The translations under genes were made by a program, and so were the position numbers. This document shows, one piece after another, positions 55,901 through 64,000 of a stretch of DNA of 64,000 nt. The stretch comes from Diaporthe sp. PMI_573 (taxonomy: Eukaryota > Ascomycota > Sordariomycetes > Diaporthales > Diaporthaceae): assembly GCA_021399435.1 (NCBI GenBank), contig JAJTUP010000017.1, forward strand, positions 682,001 to 746,000. The letters run 5' to 3'. Position 1 is the stretch's first letter; each line of letters begins with the position of its first letter. The notes below the pieces were generated by a model. The model was not told where the DNA came from and searched no databases. It saw only the letters and a program-made list of their open reading frames with translations.

Positions 55901-56160
55901 GAGAAAACACGCTACCGACCGAGGAGGAACTGAAGGCCTGGCCGCCGGAGTCAAGCGACGAGGAGAAGGAGAAGCTCCGAGAGAAGGCGCGCCGCCTCCT
56001 CATCCAGAGCGGAGTCCCGGCTGCCCTGTCTGGTGTCATGGGGCAGAATGCCACTAATGAGGCGCTGGGCCGTATATTTGACTGCCTCCAGATCGAAGAG
56101 GTGGCGAGGGGACTCATGTTTGGAATTATGCTCCAAGGTATGCGGGTCATCACACATTAA
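52903..56160 (+). CDS. Membrane-anchored sorting-nexin-like protein (PXA - PX - nexin C)
   Basis: Single exon, 1085 residues. Order of parts: a disordered N-terminus (1-62); one or two transmembrane segments (about 73-107, GTLAGISVGLAAVTYFVL and LLLIGAFAGVAAYV); a PXA domain (about 150-345); a charged coiled segment near 390-440; a Ser/Pro-rich linker; a PX domain (about 568-690, DYLIQLEPSSSQYSGW to FKVHTRESLRGELERYL) for phosphoinositide binding; a second disordered region; and a nexin-C domain (about 926-1080, LVFAIINELYSLSSAWNFRR). This is the Mdm1 / SNX13-14-19 type layout without an RGS domain. Such proteins sit in the ER and tether it to vacuole/endosome membranes. Length and domain order fit, and no introns are needed. 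Confidence 0.88.
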   Translation: MTAGDAPSRSTADNMALDDKIDPNSPTASVNGAPTSLDPRTKPSPPVSTTTKSSKPEDDVTTRIFQFLSTATPGTLAGISVGLAAVTYFVLGQVGLLLIGAFAGVAAYVHWEASNPDYARAVRGEKGVDIIARLLGEKNSLRDVDVDRKATEEDEAIFLAQSFADFQPETQDALNGFVDAVIRDYVKWWYDPIVPSDRSFPLSCRRVFTSFLVSIGNYLGKKRPADSFLDFLTNTSSIVIVFFSELSQAFADLPPDSTMSAPDAVYNYLASNPDSNLSHLLSQRHQASKFKSVAEDLLGFLDRPTHDCDPARTFLREILASVILEMSLQTCSKAEWINGWIVYLLEAGEPDFSQAIDVGMQTGPEANNAVFADMDGNVGNIGLTKGNRNSLDMEKARRRESAQAHKKKLSKADEEMEVLEEMKRMNQMLLDEDARRSKDFRAFQEGKLPEASTTEEVPQRLADALQRNANELDIEPKPAVVSQTVPDTTSIPAPSASDPPASEKAASLSSEERPSKELPPTPQSIDSGNQKSVPQHGHQESFTSFDQIVPPGQEDSDQSDADPKQPAPLTLHNAKITIYDDGTVDKSRIRTRPTWDYLIQLEPSSSQYSGWMIVRQYIDFEKLHEVLRRIANISGITAFTEQHKELPQFKVHTRESLRGELERYLRDACWYKALAESEGMKRFLDKDQGHTRTESKSGFQAVESFGKNVFGALTSAPKGVAEGGKAIAGGVTGVFGNFGLSRKQTTQSLPEAGATVSASRLSVSTPPRADSTLTVNTTNAPRKSRDSLDSQRSSIIATQPGKMPPMERRPSYQSQGEPDGEAPQPARSDRWDRASPSAFSSKANSRASSIAPLRSPLKSPSTLSLDALRLPPPPDAMPDDWGSPVSTRMSRSQENILDLSSQGKRTPNGGLRQPRPTRQHTKISEQETRVAVELVFAIINELYSLSSAWNFRRTLLAAAKSFLLRPGNPSLVSIQKMIQDSVIEANSSDEGIAAHLRKLRENTLPTEEELKAWPPESSDEEKEKLREKARRLLIQSGVPAALSGVMGQNATNEALGRIFDCLQIEEVARGLMFGIMLQGMRVITH

Positions 56161-57792
56161 TCGAACCCAGAGGCGCCATGGCCCACGAACGACACACAGC
56201 ATGTACGATGAAATGAAGAAGCACGCCAAGCCCACCTGGAGCGGGTATCATGAAACGCGAGGCAGAACTGGCATGCGACTATGGGACGAAGTCGCGCCTG
56301 CCCAAACGACGAGAGGACTGGGGCTCAGTAGTAGACTTATTGGTGACAACACATGCGAGGGACCAAATACTAGGTCATGTATTATGATTGGGGTGTCGGG
56401 CATGCTATTCATAGAAGAGTGGACTAATCACGCATCGCGTCCACGGATATTCTTTGGCGGGCTGGCAGATCTGGGATCGAGCATGGACTATACCTATCTG
56501 GGTTGTTGATCATCTCCATGTTGCTTGTGGGGGTATTTTCAATCTTGGTGGGGCGTGGGGGCATGTACAGTGTATATCTATTGTACTTTAGTAATAGAGC
56601 GTGTGTCAAGCAAGATGCGTTTATGATGTCTGAACTCTTTGGGGAGTGATGGACGATCTGAGGACTTTGGGCGCGTGGTGTTTGAATCTGGTCGTGAGTG
56701 GGATCTCATATGCGTGCTACGGACCCCGCTGTGAGACTGCAAGTGGCAGACAGTCAAGACAGGACAAGCTTCTGCCGAGCCGGATCGACCGTGGAACCAG
56801 GGATTTGCCCAGGTGATGGTCGCAGGGCGACTCAGGTACACAGCACAGAATATGTGCCGCGTGCCGTGCCGCCAGCCAGCCGGTGGGAGATCGCCACGGG
56901 GGCCTGGGCCCGACGGGTAATGACCAACCCAAAAAGCCGAGCCGCTGGAACAAGCTTTTTGTTGCGCAGGCATGCTTGTTTCGCTGCTTGGTACGTGGTG
57001 GTATTTCTGTACGACCGGGACACAGGGTTGGTTGTCGGTCGTGTAACGACTCGTGGGTGTCTCGTTCGTTCGTCTGCTGGTGGTGACCCCATTCGGGCCG
57101 TTGTAGGTAGTTGTGTGAGCTTATCCGGAGGCAGAGGCCGGTTGCCCCGGGTGAAGGGTCGCTTGCTTGTGGCGTGGATGATGGGATTAGGTAGGTACCT
57201 TGGAGGAGACTACACTTTATTTTCAAGCTCTGTCGCAAGAGACGGGCGATATTCTAGTCACTCTCTTGGGATGATCAGTGGAGACGACGACTATCTCGAA
57301 CCCACGAGCATATCGTCATATCGTCCTCCGACCTCTCTTCTCTATCCACTTTGCCCCAGCCCTGCCAGGTATTCTTGATGACTTCAAGGTGCCCGGAAAA
57401 GATTAGCCGTGGCTTGCTGCTGGCACTTGCTGGCAAACGGCCCACTACCCGGCTCCCGTAGCCCTGTAGGCGGCATGTCCTATAGCGGCAGTCCGACCCT
57501 GAACCTTGTGCGGGGGACTGACTAGGGTGGGCGTGTGCGACTGCTACGCTGGACCGCTGCGTAGCCCTGGTACGACAATTCCGTGGGTTGCGACGTCCCG
57601 CGATGGGATATGATAAATACGCAGCTCGTCGCGGCGTGTTCTTGTCATCGTACAACTGTGAGCGGCCCTCTGCTTTTCTTCTTTTAGTTTTTGAGTTCAG
57701 ATCAACCACTCCGTCTCATCTCGTCTTGCGCATCGCTATCTAGACAGCACCTGAGCAGAGACACCAGGTCGCTTATCTCTGTGGCGCCCAAC
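56161..57792. other. Intergenic, nothing recognised
   Basis: 1.6 kb with overlapping short frames on both strands and none with domain content. The final 120 bases are the leader of the MFS gene. Confidence 0.5.
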
Positions 57793-59757
57793 ATGTCCGA
57801 CAAGGGCGACTCAGTCGCTGAGGTTGAAGACCTCGGTCACGAGCACGATGGTGGAAGCGGGAGCGGCAGCGGCAGCGGCAGCGGCAACGTCATCGACGAC
57901 GACGACAGCAAGAACATCTTCTCGGCTCACGCATCAGATGTCCCAGCGCAGACGGGCGCCGGCAGCGGCGTCCGCCGCGGCCTGCAGCCGCCAGAGTTCC
58001 TGCTGAACATGTCGATGGAGGAGAGGCTGGAGCTGGAGACCAAGCTCAAGAGGAAGATCGACCTGAGGCTGATGCCCGCCATCATCCTCATGTACATCCT
58101 CAACTACATCGACAGGTTGGTTGTGTTTTATTTTCTTCTCCAGGTTTTCTTCCTCCCCGCGCGCTCATCAGGATCCACTTCCCCCAGACTCGAGTCCATC
58201 CACCCCGCGGGGTTTGGCGAGAGCGCTGCGGTTGTGGGGCCCATAACCCACCCACTCCACCAGCATTACACAAAAAGAGGGAAATCTCGCCGCTGACTGA
58301 CCGCCACGGATAGGAACAACATCGCGGCTGCCAAGCTTGCGGGCCTAGAGGAGGACCTCGGGCTGTCGTCGACCGAGTACGAGACGGCCGTGTCCATCTT
58401 GTTTGTGGGCTACCTGCTGATGCAGATCCCCTCCAACCTCTTCCTCAACAAACTCGGGAAGCCGGCCCTGTACCTGCCGGCGTGCATGATCGTCTGGGGC
58501 GTCATCTCGGCCGCCACCGCTGCCTGCCACAATGCCGCCGGGCTGCTGGCCGTGCGGTTCTTTTTGGGTTTTGTGGAGGCTGCTTATTTCCCTGGTGCGT
58601 ATCCACTTCCTTGCTTCTTCCATCCTGACCAATAGGATCGTAATTATCTAATAATCTATTTTGCCTTAATTAGGATGCCTCTACTACCTATCATGCTGGT
58701 ACACCCGCAAGGAGCTAGGCTTCAGGACGTCCGTCCTGTACAGCGGCGCCCTCATCTCGGGCGCCTTCTCGGGTCTGATCTCAGCGGGCATCACGGGGAA
58801 CATGGACGGCGCCGGGGGGTTCAGGGCCTGGAAGTGGCTCTTCATCATCGAGGGCGTCGTCACCGTCTTCGTGGCCTTCGGGGCCTTCTTCGTGCTCCCC
58901 AACTTCCCCCGGACCACCATGTGGCTGTCCGAGGAGGAGAGGCAGCTGGCCGTCTGGAGGCTCGAGGAGGATATCGGCGAGGACGACTGGGTCGACAGCG
59001 AGGACCAGAGTTTCTGGCGGGGCGCCAAGCTGGCTCTTGTGGATGTCAAGACTTATGTGCTGGTATGTGGTCCCCCCCCCCCCCGAACTAGGTGCTTTTG
59101 GCCTCGAGCATATGCTAACAATACCGGGTGTAGATGATCCTCCTCTTCTGCATCGTCTCCTCAGGCTCAGTAACCAATTTCTTTCCCACCGTGGTAAAGA
59201 CCCTAGGCTACAGCAACGTCTACTCCCTCCTCCTCACCGCGCCACCCTACGTCATCGCCGTGATCGCGACCTACTGCAACGCCCTGCACGCCGACCGCAC
59301 GGGCGAGCGATACCTGCACATCACGATCCCATTGCTCTGCGCGGTAGCCTCCTTCGTCCTCGCCGCGACGACGTCTTCACTCGCGCCTAGATATGTGAGC
59401 ATGTGCCTCATGGTGCCCTCCGTCTACTCGGGCTACGTCGTCGCCCTCGCCTGGATCAGCAATACCATCCCGCGGCCGCCGGCCAAACGCGCCGCCGCGC
59501 TGGCGTTTATTAATGCCGTCTCCAACTCAAGTAGTATCTATGCGAGCTACATGTACCCCAACAGCGCCGCGCCCGCTTACACGGTTGCGTTCGTGGTCAA
59601 CAGTGCTACGTCGTTTGTTGCTATCTGCGCGGCCACCGTGCTGAGGGTCATGCTTGTGCGGCTGAATAAGAAGCTTGAGCGGGGCGTTTATGTCCCGGGT
59701 GCTATCAATGCCGCCCCTGGTGCGGCTGCTGCTCATGGGTTTAGGTTTAAGGTTTGA
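57793..59757 (+). CDS. MFS transporter, allantoate-permease (anion:cation symporter) family, four exons
   Basis: Exons 57793-58115, 58314-58594, 58674-59062 and 59134-59757 give 538 residues. The N-terminal tail (about 90 residues, cytosolic) contains a Gly-Ser repeat from GGCAGC codons at 57858-57887. The first helix ends in the family signature NYIDRNNIAAAKLAGL, split by the 198-nt first intron. GYLLMQIPSNLFLNKLG and GFVEAAYFPGCLYYLSCWYTRKE follow, and the second half contains FFPTVVKTLGYSNVYSLLLTAPPY. This is the Dal5/TNA1 group, which imports organic anions such as allantoate, ureidosuccinate, nicotinate, or vitamin and sugar-acid derivatives across the plasma membrane. Introns 2 and 3 are 79 and 71 nt; intron 3 begins with a C-homopolymer after its donor. 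Substrate unknown. Confidence 0.88.
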
Positions 59758-61242
59758 GGGGTTTATGGGGGGATGGAAGACGGGGTGAATGCTTATGGGT
59801 ATGATAGAGGGTAAAGATAGATGATATTATCTAGAGGAGCTGGGGGCATCTCATCTGGTATAGAATTGATAAATGATGGTATAGAATATGTTGATTCCTC
59901 AGCGGTCTTTGATCAGTGGGTTCTCTCAATGCCCCAGTCTCGAGACTCGGTCCAAACGAACTCCCTCGGTCTGATCGCACAGCCCTCACGAGATAATACG
60001 CACGTGCGGCATGCTCAGCCTCCATAGACAGCGGCGTCGACCAAGTTTGCCGCTTCTTGAGCAAGCCCGAAACTCAGTATGTAACCTCCGACTGTGGTGC
60101 CGTACACATGGATGACCTGCTGGTCTCCAATGGTCTCTTGCTTTACCCTGACACCTTCCGGACAAAGACTACGTGTTCCGACAAGGTCTCAATACTGCCA
60201 TTTATGTGCGGTGGGAACACATCTGGTAGGCACTCATGCGCACGTGCAAGTATCTTCTGATTTTCGTCAGTATCTGCTTCCGCCACAAAATTATGGCTTG
60301 AAAGGGCAATCGACAACGTTCTGGATGTTTTTGATCTCGCATAGTTCAAGAAATTATGATTTTGTTTTCAAGAAAAAAACAGGTCAAACTATTGGCCATC
60401 CCTGTGGTGAAACTGAAATACGCCAACAATATAATCACCGCCCACGCTCGGAGGTTTACAACAGCCAGCGCCAAGCTACGCCTCTGCCAAAGGGCCATTC
60501 GTCACTTATGGCCCTTGTATTCATTGATGTCATACTTAGTCTCCCGTGTGCGTAATAAGCACATCGATTTTACCTTCATCGCATCAGTGCCCACTTCTTT
60601 CGTTGGTCGCTGCGCTGCCGATCCACGATGTTCAACAAATATTGAGATGCATCCCACCGAACACGGTGAAACTCGACTCTTTACAAACATGTAACTTTTG
60701 CCTTCCGGTTGAATTCCACCGTCCGGCGGCGGAAGTTTCAACACGACCTAGCTCAATTGTGTTGCCAGCCAACGTGTTGCCGAGTAATAATTTTTCTGAG
60801 GGGAGGATATGGCACTCGTGCTGGGAAATGTTATGGTGACTTGGCATAGACCTGGTTTTTCGTGTCTTGTAGCTGTGAGTTGGTTCAAAAGACCTCGCTA
60901 GCAACTTTGCCCTTCTAAGTCCATTATCCACTTCTTGCTGCTGACAGTGGCAGGGAAATCAATGCACATTTGCTGATGGAAAGATATGGTTGCATTCCTG
61001 AGTTGCTTGAAGTGGCTAAACAGATTTTATGCATAGCATGGAGTCAGCATTGCACCGTGGCCGTCAGCCTCGTTCCGCGTTCAGAATTCACTGGTTGGCT
61101 ACTACCTCTACTTCGAGACCAACACATGGGATCAGCGGAAAAGGCCCGACCCTGGACTAAGATGGGTCAAATCGTTAACAGTAGCACAGTCTGTATGCCT
61201 CATACTCTGTAGTGTTCCGATTAGCAAAGCACGAGCCTGACC
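59758..61242. other. Intergenic, nothing recognised
   Basis: 1.5 kb without recognisable coding content. It would have to contain the missing N-terminal half of the acyltransferase to the right, but no matching motif was found. Confidence 0.45.
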
Positions 61243-62468
61243 TTGGCGCTAAGCAAAATTGCGCAGTACAGTGTGTTCAACATCTTTGGCCGAGCAGGGA
61301 TCCGCACAGAGTGGGCCCGGCGTCGATATATGCGCTATATATATGCGTATGTTGGTTCTCTAAGCCGCCTTTCCATGGATTTCTGGGGCCGCGTCCATCG
61401 TCAGCTGCCATTGGCTGCCAGGCCAGCGAGATCCATTCTGCACGGGTCGCACTGGCGCCTCGACGGCATCGGGTCTCTCAAGCTGATGGACCGCTTCCTT
61501 GCCGCCCTCTGCGCCGTCGTACGAATTGGCGTCGCCGGCCCCCTCGACTCTTACGGCCTCGATCTCACGCCCCTTTTCACCCCGTCACTCGACGAGATCT
61601 CCAACGCCTACCCAAACGAGGACTCCACCCCTCCGGCTGTCAAGAGAGTCCCGGCAACCTGTTACAGACCGTTCTCAAGGGGGCGCCCTCGGTCGGCCTG
61701 CCCCTGACCCCCGGCACTGAAAATGCCATCCCGGGGCCCAGCTCGCGCGTGCGAATCACGCTCGACAAGCCCACAACAGCCGCCGTCGTGGCGGCCGGCA
61801 AGTCGCGCGGCATCAGGGTGACGTTGGCCGTGCACGCCGCCATCGTGCAGGCCGTCGCGGCGCGCCCACAGCACCCGCTGGCCAAGCACTACTGCATCAC
61901 CACGGCGATCGACCTGCGGCGCCGGCTCCCCGATGGCAGGGGCGGCAACGGGCCCGAGCTGGCCGCGGGCATGTTCATCTCGCCGGGGCTGGTCTTTATC
62001 GAGGACCCCGCGGACGGCGGCGGCAGGTCCTTCGACGCCATCGCTTGCGACTTCGATGCCACGTATGGCGCCGACATGAGACGCCTTTACGACGCCAATA
62101 ATGGCGAGACGGCCGGCGTCTGCCAGGCTACCGCGCCCTTCGCGAGCCGCATTGTGCCGCTGCTCCAGATGCCGCAGCCCGAGGGGATGCCGCCCCAGAA
62201 CGCGCCGCACCTGAGCAGTATTGGTGTTATTGAGAGGTGGCTGAAAAGGGAGTACGTCGTTGACGGTGATAAGGGGTCTACTATAACGGTGGAGGATGTC
62301 TGGCTGGGCGGCGAGATGATTACGCCGGCGATCTGCAACCATGTCTGGACGTGGAGAGACCAGATGACCTTGGCGGCCGTGTTCAACACCGCATACTATG
62401 AAGATGCTTTTGTGAAGCAGGTGATGGAGGATTTCAAGCAGAATTTGCTGAAGGGGTTGCAAATCTGA
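61243..62468 (+). pseudogene. Acyltransferase resembling trichothecene 15-O-acetyltransferase (Tri3 type), truncated and frameshifted
   Basis: Two frames carry parts of one protein. The first (to about 61650) contains the active-site motif HGSHWRLDG (HxxxD) and DRFLAALCAVVRIG. The second (from about 61650 to TGA at 62466-62468) continues with NLLQTVLKGAPSVGLPLTPG, AIDLRRRLP and GGEMITPAICNHVWTWRDQM. The change of frame between 61640 and 61652 equals loss of one base (or gain of two). There are no splice signals that could hide it. Relatives are about 450-520 residues, and roughly the first 120-150 residues are not found upstream. I infer a dead gene. The family acetylates hydroxyls of specialised metabolites; these enzymes also resemble condensation-domain acyltransferases. 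The C-terminal part has no other damage. Confidence 0.6.
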
Positions 62469-62823
62469 GGCTTCGATGATAGCAGATTCGTATCACTCCG
62501 TCTTCAACACATTTCATGACATGGGAAAGCTGGAATTGATTGTACCTCTCAAGATGGGCTGTTATGTGGAATGACCAAATACCGATGATGGACAATAATT
62601 TAGCCTCAGCTTACTCGCTTGAAAGAGGCCAACATAGGCTTGGTCTTAACTCAGAACGATTTGAGAAGGTCTACATATCTAGATAGACAAATTTGTGAGA
62701 ATCGAGCTTATCGTACAACGCGAACCAGTTTCCTCGGAGGATGGTTGGGAAGTCATCGATGGCATGCGAAAAGATAGCATCAGCCATACCTCCATATTCA
62801 TCGTCAGCAAGCCAAGGTCTCCT
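62469..62823. other. Convergent intergenic gap
   Basis: Shared 3' region between the acyltransferase remnant (plus) and the DUF7704 gene (minus); no gene seen. Confidence 0.55.
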
Positions 62824-63411
62824 TCAAGCCCGCTTCTTTGCCACGCTGTCATTGGCATATGTGTCCTTCAAGGGCCCAAACGCTCCCAGGACGGTCAACC
62901 ACCTGGCCACGTTCAAGATAGCGCTCGCCCCGATGGCGCCGGCAAGGAAGTCGTTCCACTGGGCCGGGTTCCAGAAGACGTCGGGATCAAGACTGCAGTA
63001 GGAGGCGTATATGTGGCCGTAGTCGGCAAATGCGACGGCGATCAGGTACCATCTGGCGGTTGCGCTGCTGGGCGAGAAGCAGCAGACCAGGGCCAGAGCG
63101 GCAAGCAGGAGGAGCACGTTGCCGAACTGCATGGTGATCGACAGTGCTTGGCCTGGGAAGTGCTCCTCCTGGTTGAGATTGTGCAGTGGGACTTGGCCGG
63201 CATAGTACGTGAACGGGTCATTCATGTTGATAATGTATCCCCAAACACTGAAGAACTCCAACGATCAGCATGCGGTTCCGCTGCGCACATATCGATGTTG
63301 TTTAGGGGTGCGTTCTTGACGGAAGAGTGATGTCGGGGAATCCTACAGCAAAACTGGCTCCACAACCCCGAAGATCAGGAGTGGGACGGTGGGAAGGGTG
63401 CTGAACGCCAT
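62824..63411 (-). CDS. Small integral membrane protein (DUF7704 family), two exons
   Basis: Exons 63411-63347 and 63247-62824 (99-nt intron, GTAGGA...TTCAG) give 162 residues. The splice joins EPVLL to VWGYIIN, the usual wording at the start of this family. Four hydrophobic helices lie at about 7-27, 55-75, 85-105 and 125-145. The segment FADYGHIYASYCSLDP and FWNPAQWNDFLAG are family signatures. DUF7704 proteins are common in filamentous fungi, often near specialised-metabolism genes; no activity is known. The neighbour is a broken acyltransferase, which hints at a former metabolic locus but proves nothing. Confidence 0.78.
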
Positions 63412-64000
63412 GGTCAGAAGATATATATGAATGATATGTTGGTAGTGGTAGTGTTCTCGATAACTCAGTATAAGAAGCGATGTAGAGAAAACGTGTCGGG
63501 TAAGCAGGACAAGAAGAAGGAGAGAGCAGTCAGTTGAGCTTATGAAAACGCGTCGCGAGCTTTGCATCTGTTGGCTCAGCTGGAAGATCAATCCTCGGTC
63601 CCGGTTGGGCCGAATGCTCCCAAGGGCAGGGTAGTGTGGAGCTAGAACAGGCACAGTGTGATTTTCGGCCAAGAAATTCCGCGTCAGCCCCCCCCCCCTA
63701 ACCAACCATTATTATCGCTGACAGGCTGCCGTGATCACAAATCTTTCGCTGTTGAAATCCTGTCGAGCTCCCAAAAGCCCTTTGGTAGAACTATAATGTA
63801 TGACCGCAGTTTGTATTTGCTTCCAATCCATCGCGGGAAATAGGACCATCGGATCTGATACAGGACGCATGAAGTTGCGTGTCAAATGTTTGGTAAGATG
63901 CTATGATGACAGCCTTGTAAGCGGGGTCGAGTTAGCATCCACCTGAATCTATCTTCCCTTGCGCAAGTGCCGAATTTTTCTTTCCCCCACCATTGTCACA
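63412..64000. other. End of window, upstream of the DUF7704 gene
   Basis: Contains a C-run near 63688-63697 and the upstream region of the minus-strand gene. No further gene seen. Confidence 0.5.

Noticed and set aside
11124..62468. A trichothecene-like cluster linking the Tri4-like P450 and the Tri3-like acyltransferase
   Set aside because: The two lie 49 kb apart with conserved housekeeping genes between them, no terpene cyclase is present, and the acyltransferase is broken. The similarity is at family level only.
1..64000. tRNA, rRNA or other structured RNA genes
   Set aside because: I looked for TYC-loop-like GGTTCRA words with matching acceptor stems and found none that fold convincingly. 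A tRNAscan or Infernal run would be decisive.

Overview
The window is nuclear DNA of a filamentous ascomycete, most likely a Sordariomycete (Xylariales-like; this placement is inference). The evidence is genes with 50-120 nt introns, GC-rich exons separated by long AT-rich non-coding tracts, a HET-domain gene, fungus-specific families (DUF7703, DUF7704, GRF-type zinc ribbons, CYP55 P450nor) and decayed DNA whose stop codons look like C-to-T (RIP-type) products.

Layout. 1-235 is the carrier-protein end of a polyketide synthase that lies to the left. 0.24-8 kb is gene-poor: one intact two-exon zinc-ribbon gene (2707-3140) and two decayed genes (about 4800-5517 and 6543-7202). 8-15.5 kb holds a kinase-like gene, a five-exon cytochrome P450 resembling trichodiene oxygenases, an AT-rich block and a HET-domain gene. 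16-32.5 kb is a run of secreted enzymes: GH43 exo-beta-1,3-galactanase, type-B carboxylesterase, a damaged PA-clan protease, a heme peroxidase, a GH79 beta-glucuronidase and a Vpr-like subtilisin. 32.9-39.4 kb is transposon territory: a broken Fot1/pogo transposase with a zinc knuckle, and a compact inverted-repeat element (38720-39357) whose ends are tandem arrays, flanked by a perfect 9-bp duplication. 39.7-44.7 kb has one 7-TM DUF7703 gene, a decayed coiled-coil gene, a possible LTR and a possible small gene. 44.7-59.8 kb is gene-rich: P450 nitric oxide reductase (seven exons, two GC-AG introns), a cytidine-deaminase-fold enzyme, a BBE-type FAD oxidase, the PC4/Sub1 coactivator, a PXA-PX-nexin membrane protein and an allantoate-permease-type MFS carrier. 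61.2-63.4 kb holds a frameshifted Tri3-like acyltransferase and a DUF7704 membrane protein.

Functionally, the clearest theme is extracellular plant-polymer attack. The GH43 galactanase and GH79 glucuronidase both fit arabinogalactan-protein side chains, with peroxidase, esterase and protease nearby. Specialised metabolism is represented at the edges (PKS end, P450, BBE oxidase, dead acyltransferase) but not as one intact cluster. P450nor stands for fungal denitrification. Nothing here is clearly a new multi-gene system. The most unusual structure is the fold-back element at 38.7-39.4 kb. Gene models for spliced genes were derived by hand from splice signals and reading-frame continuity. No searches were run, so family names rest on recognition of motifs.
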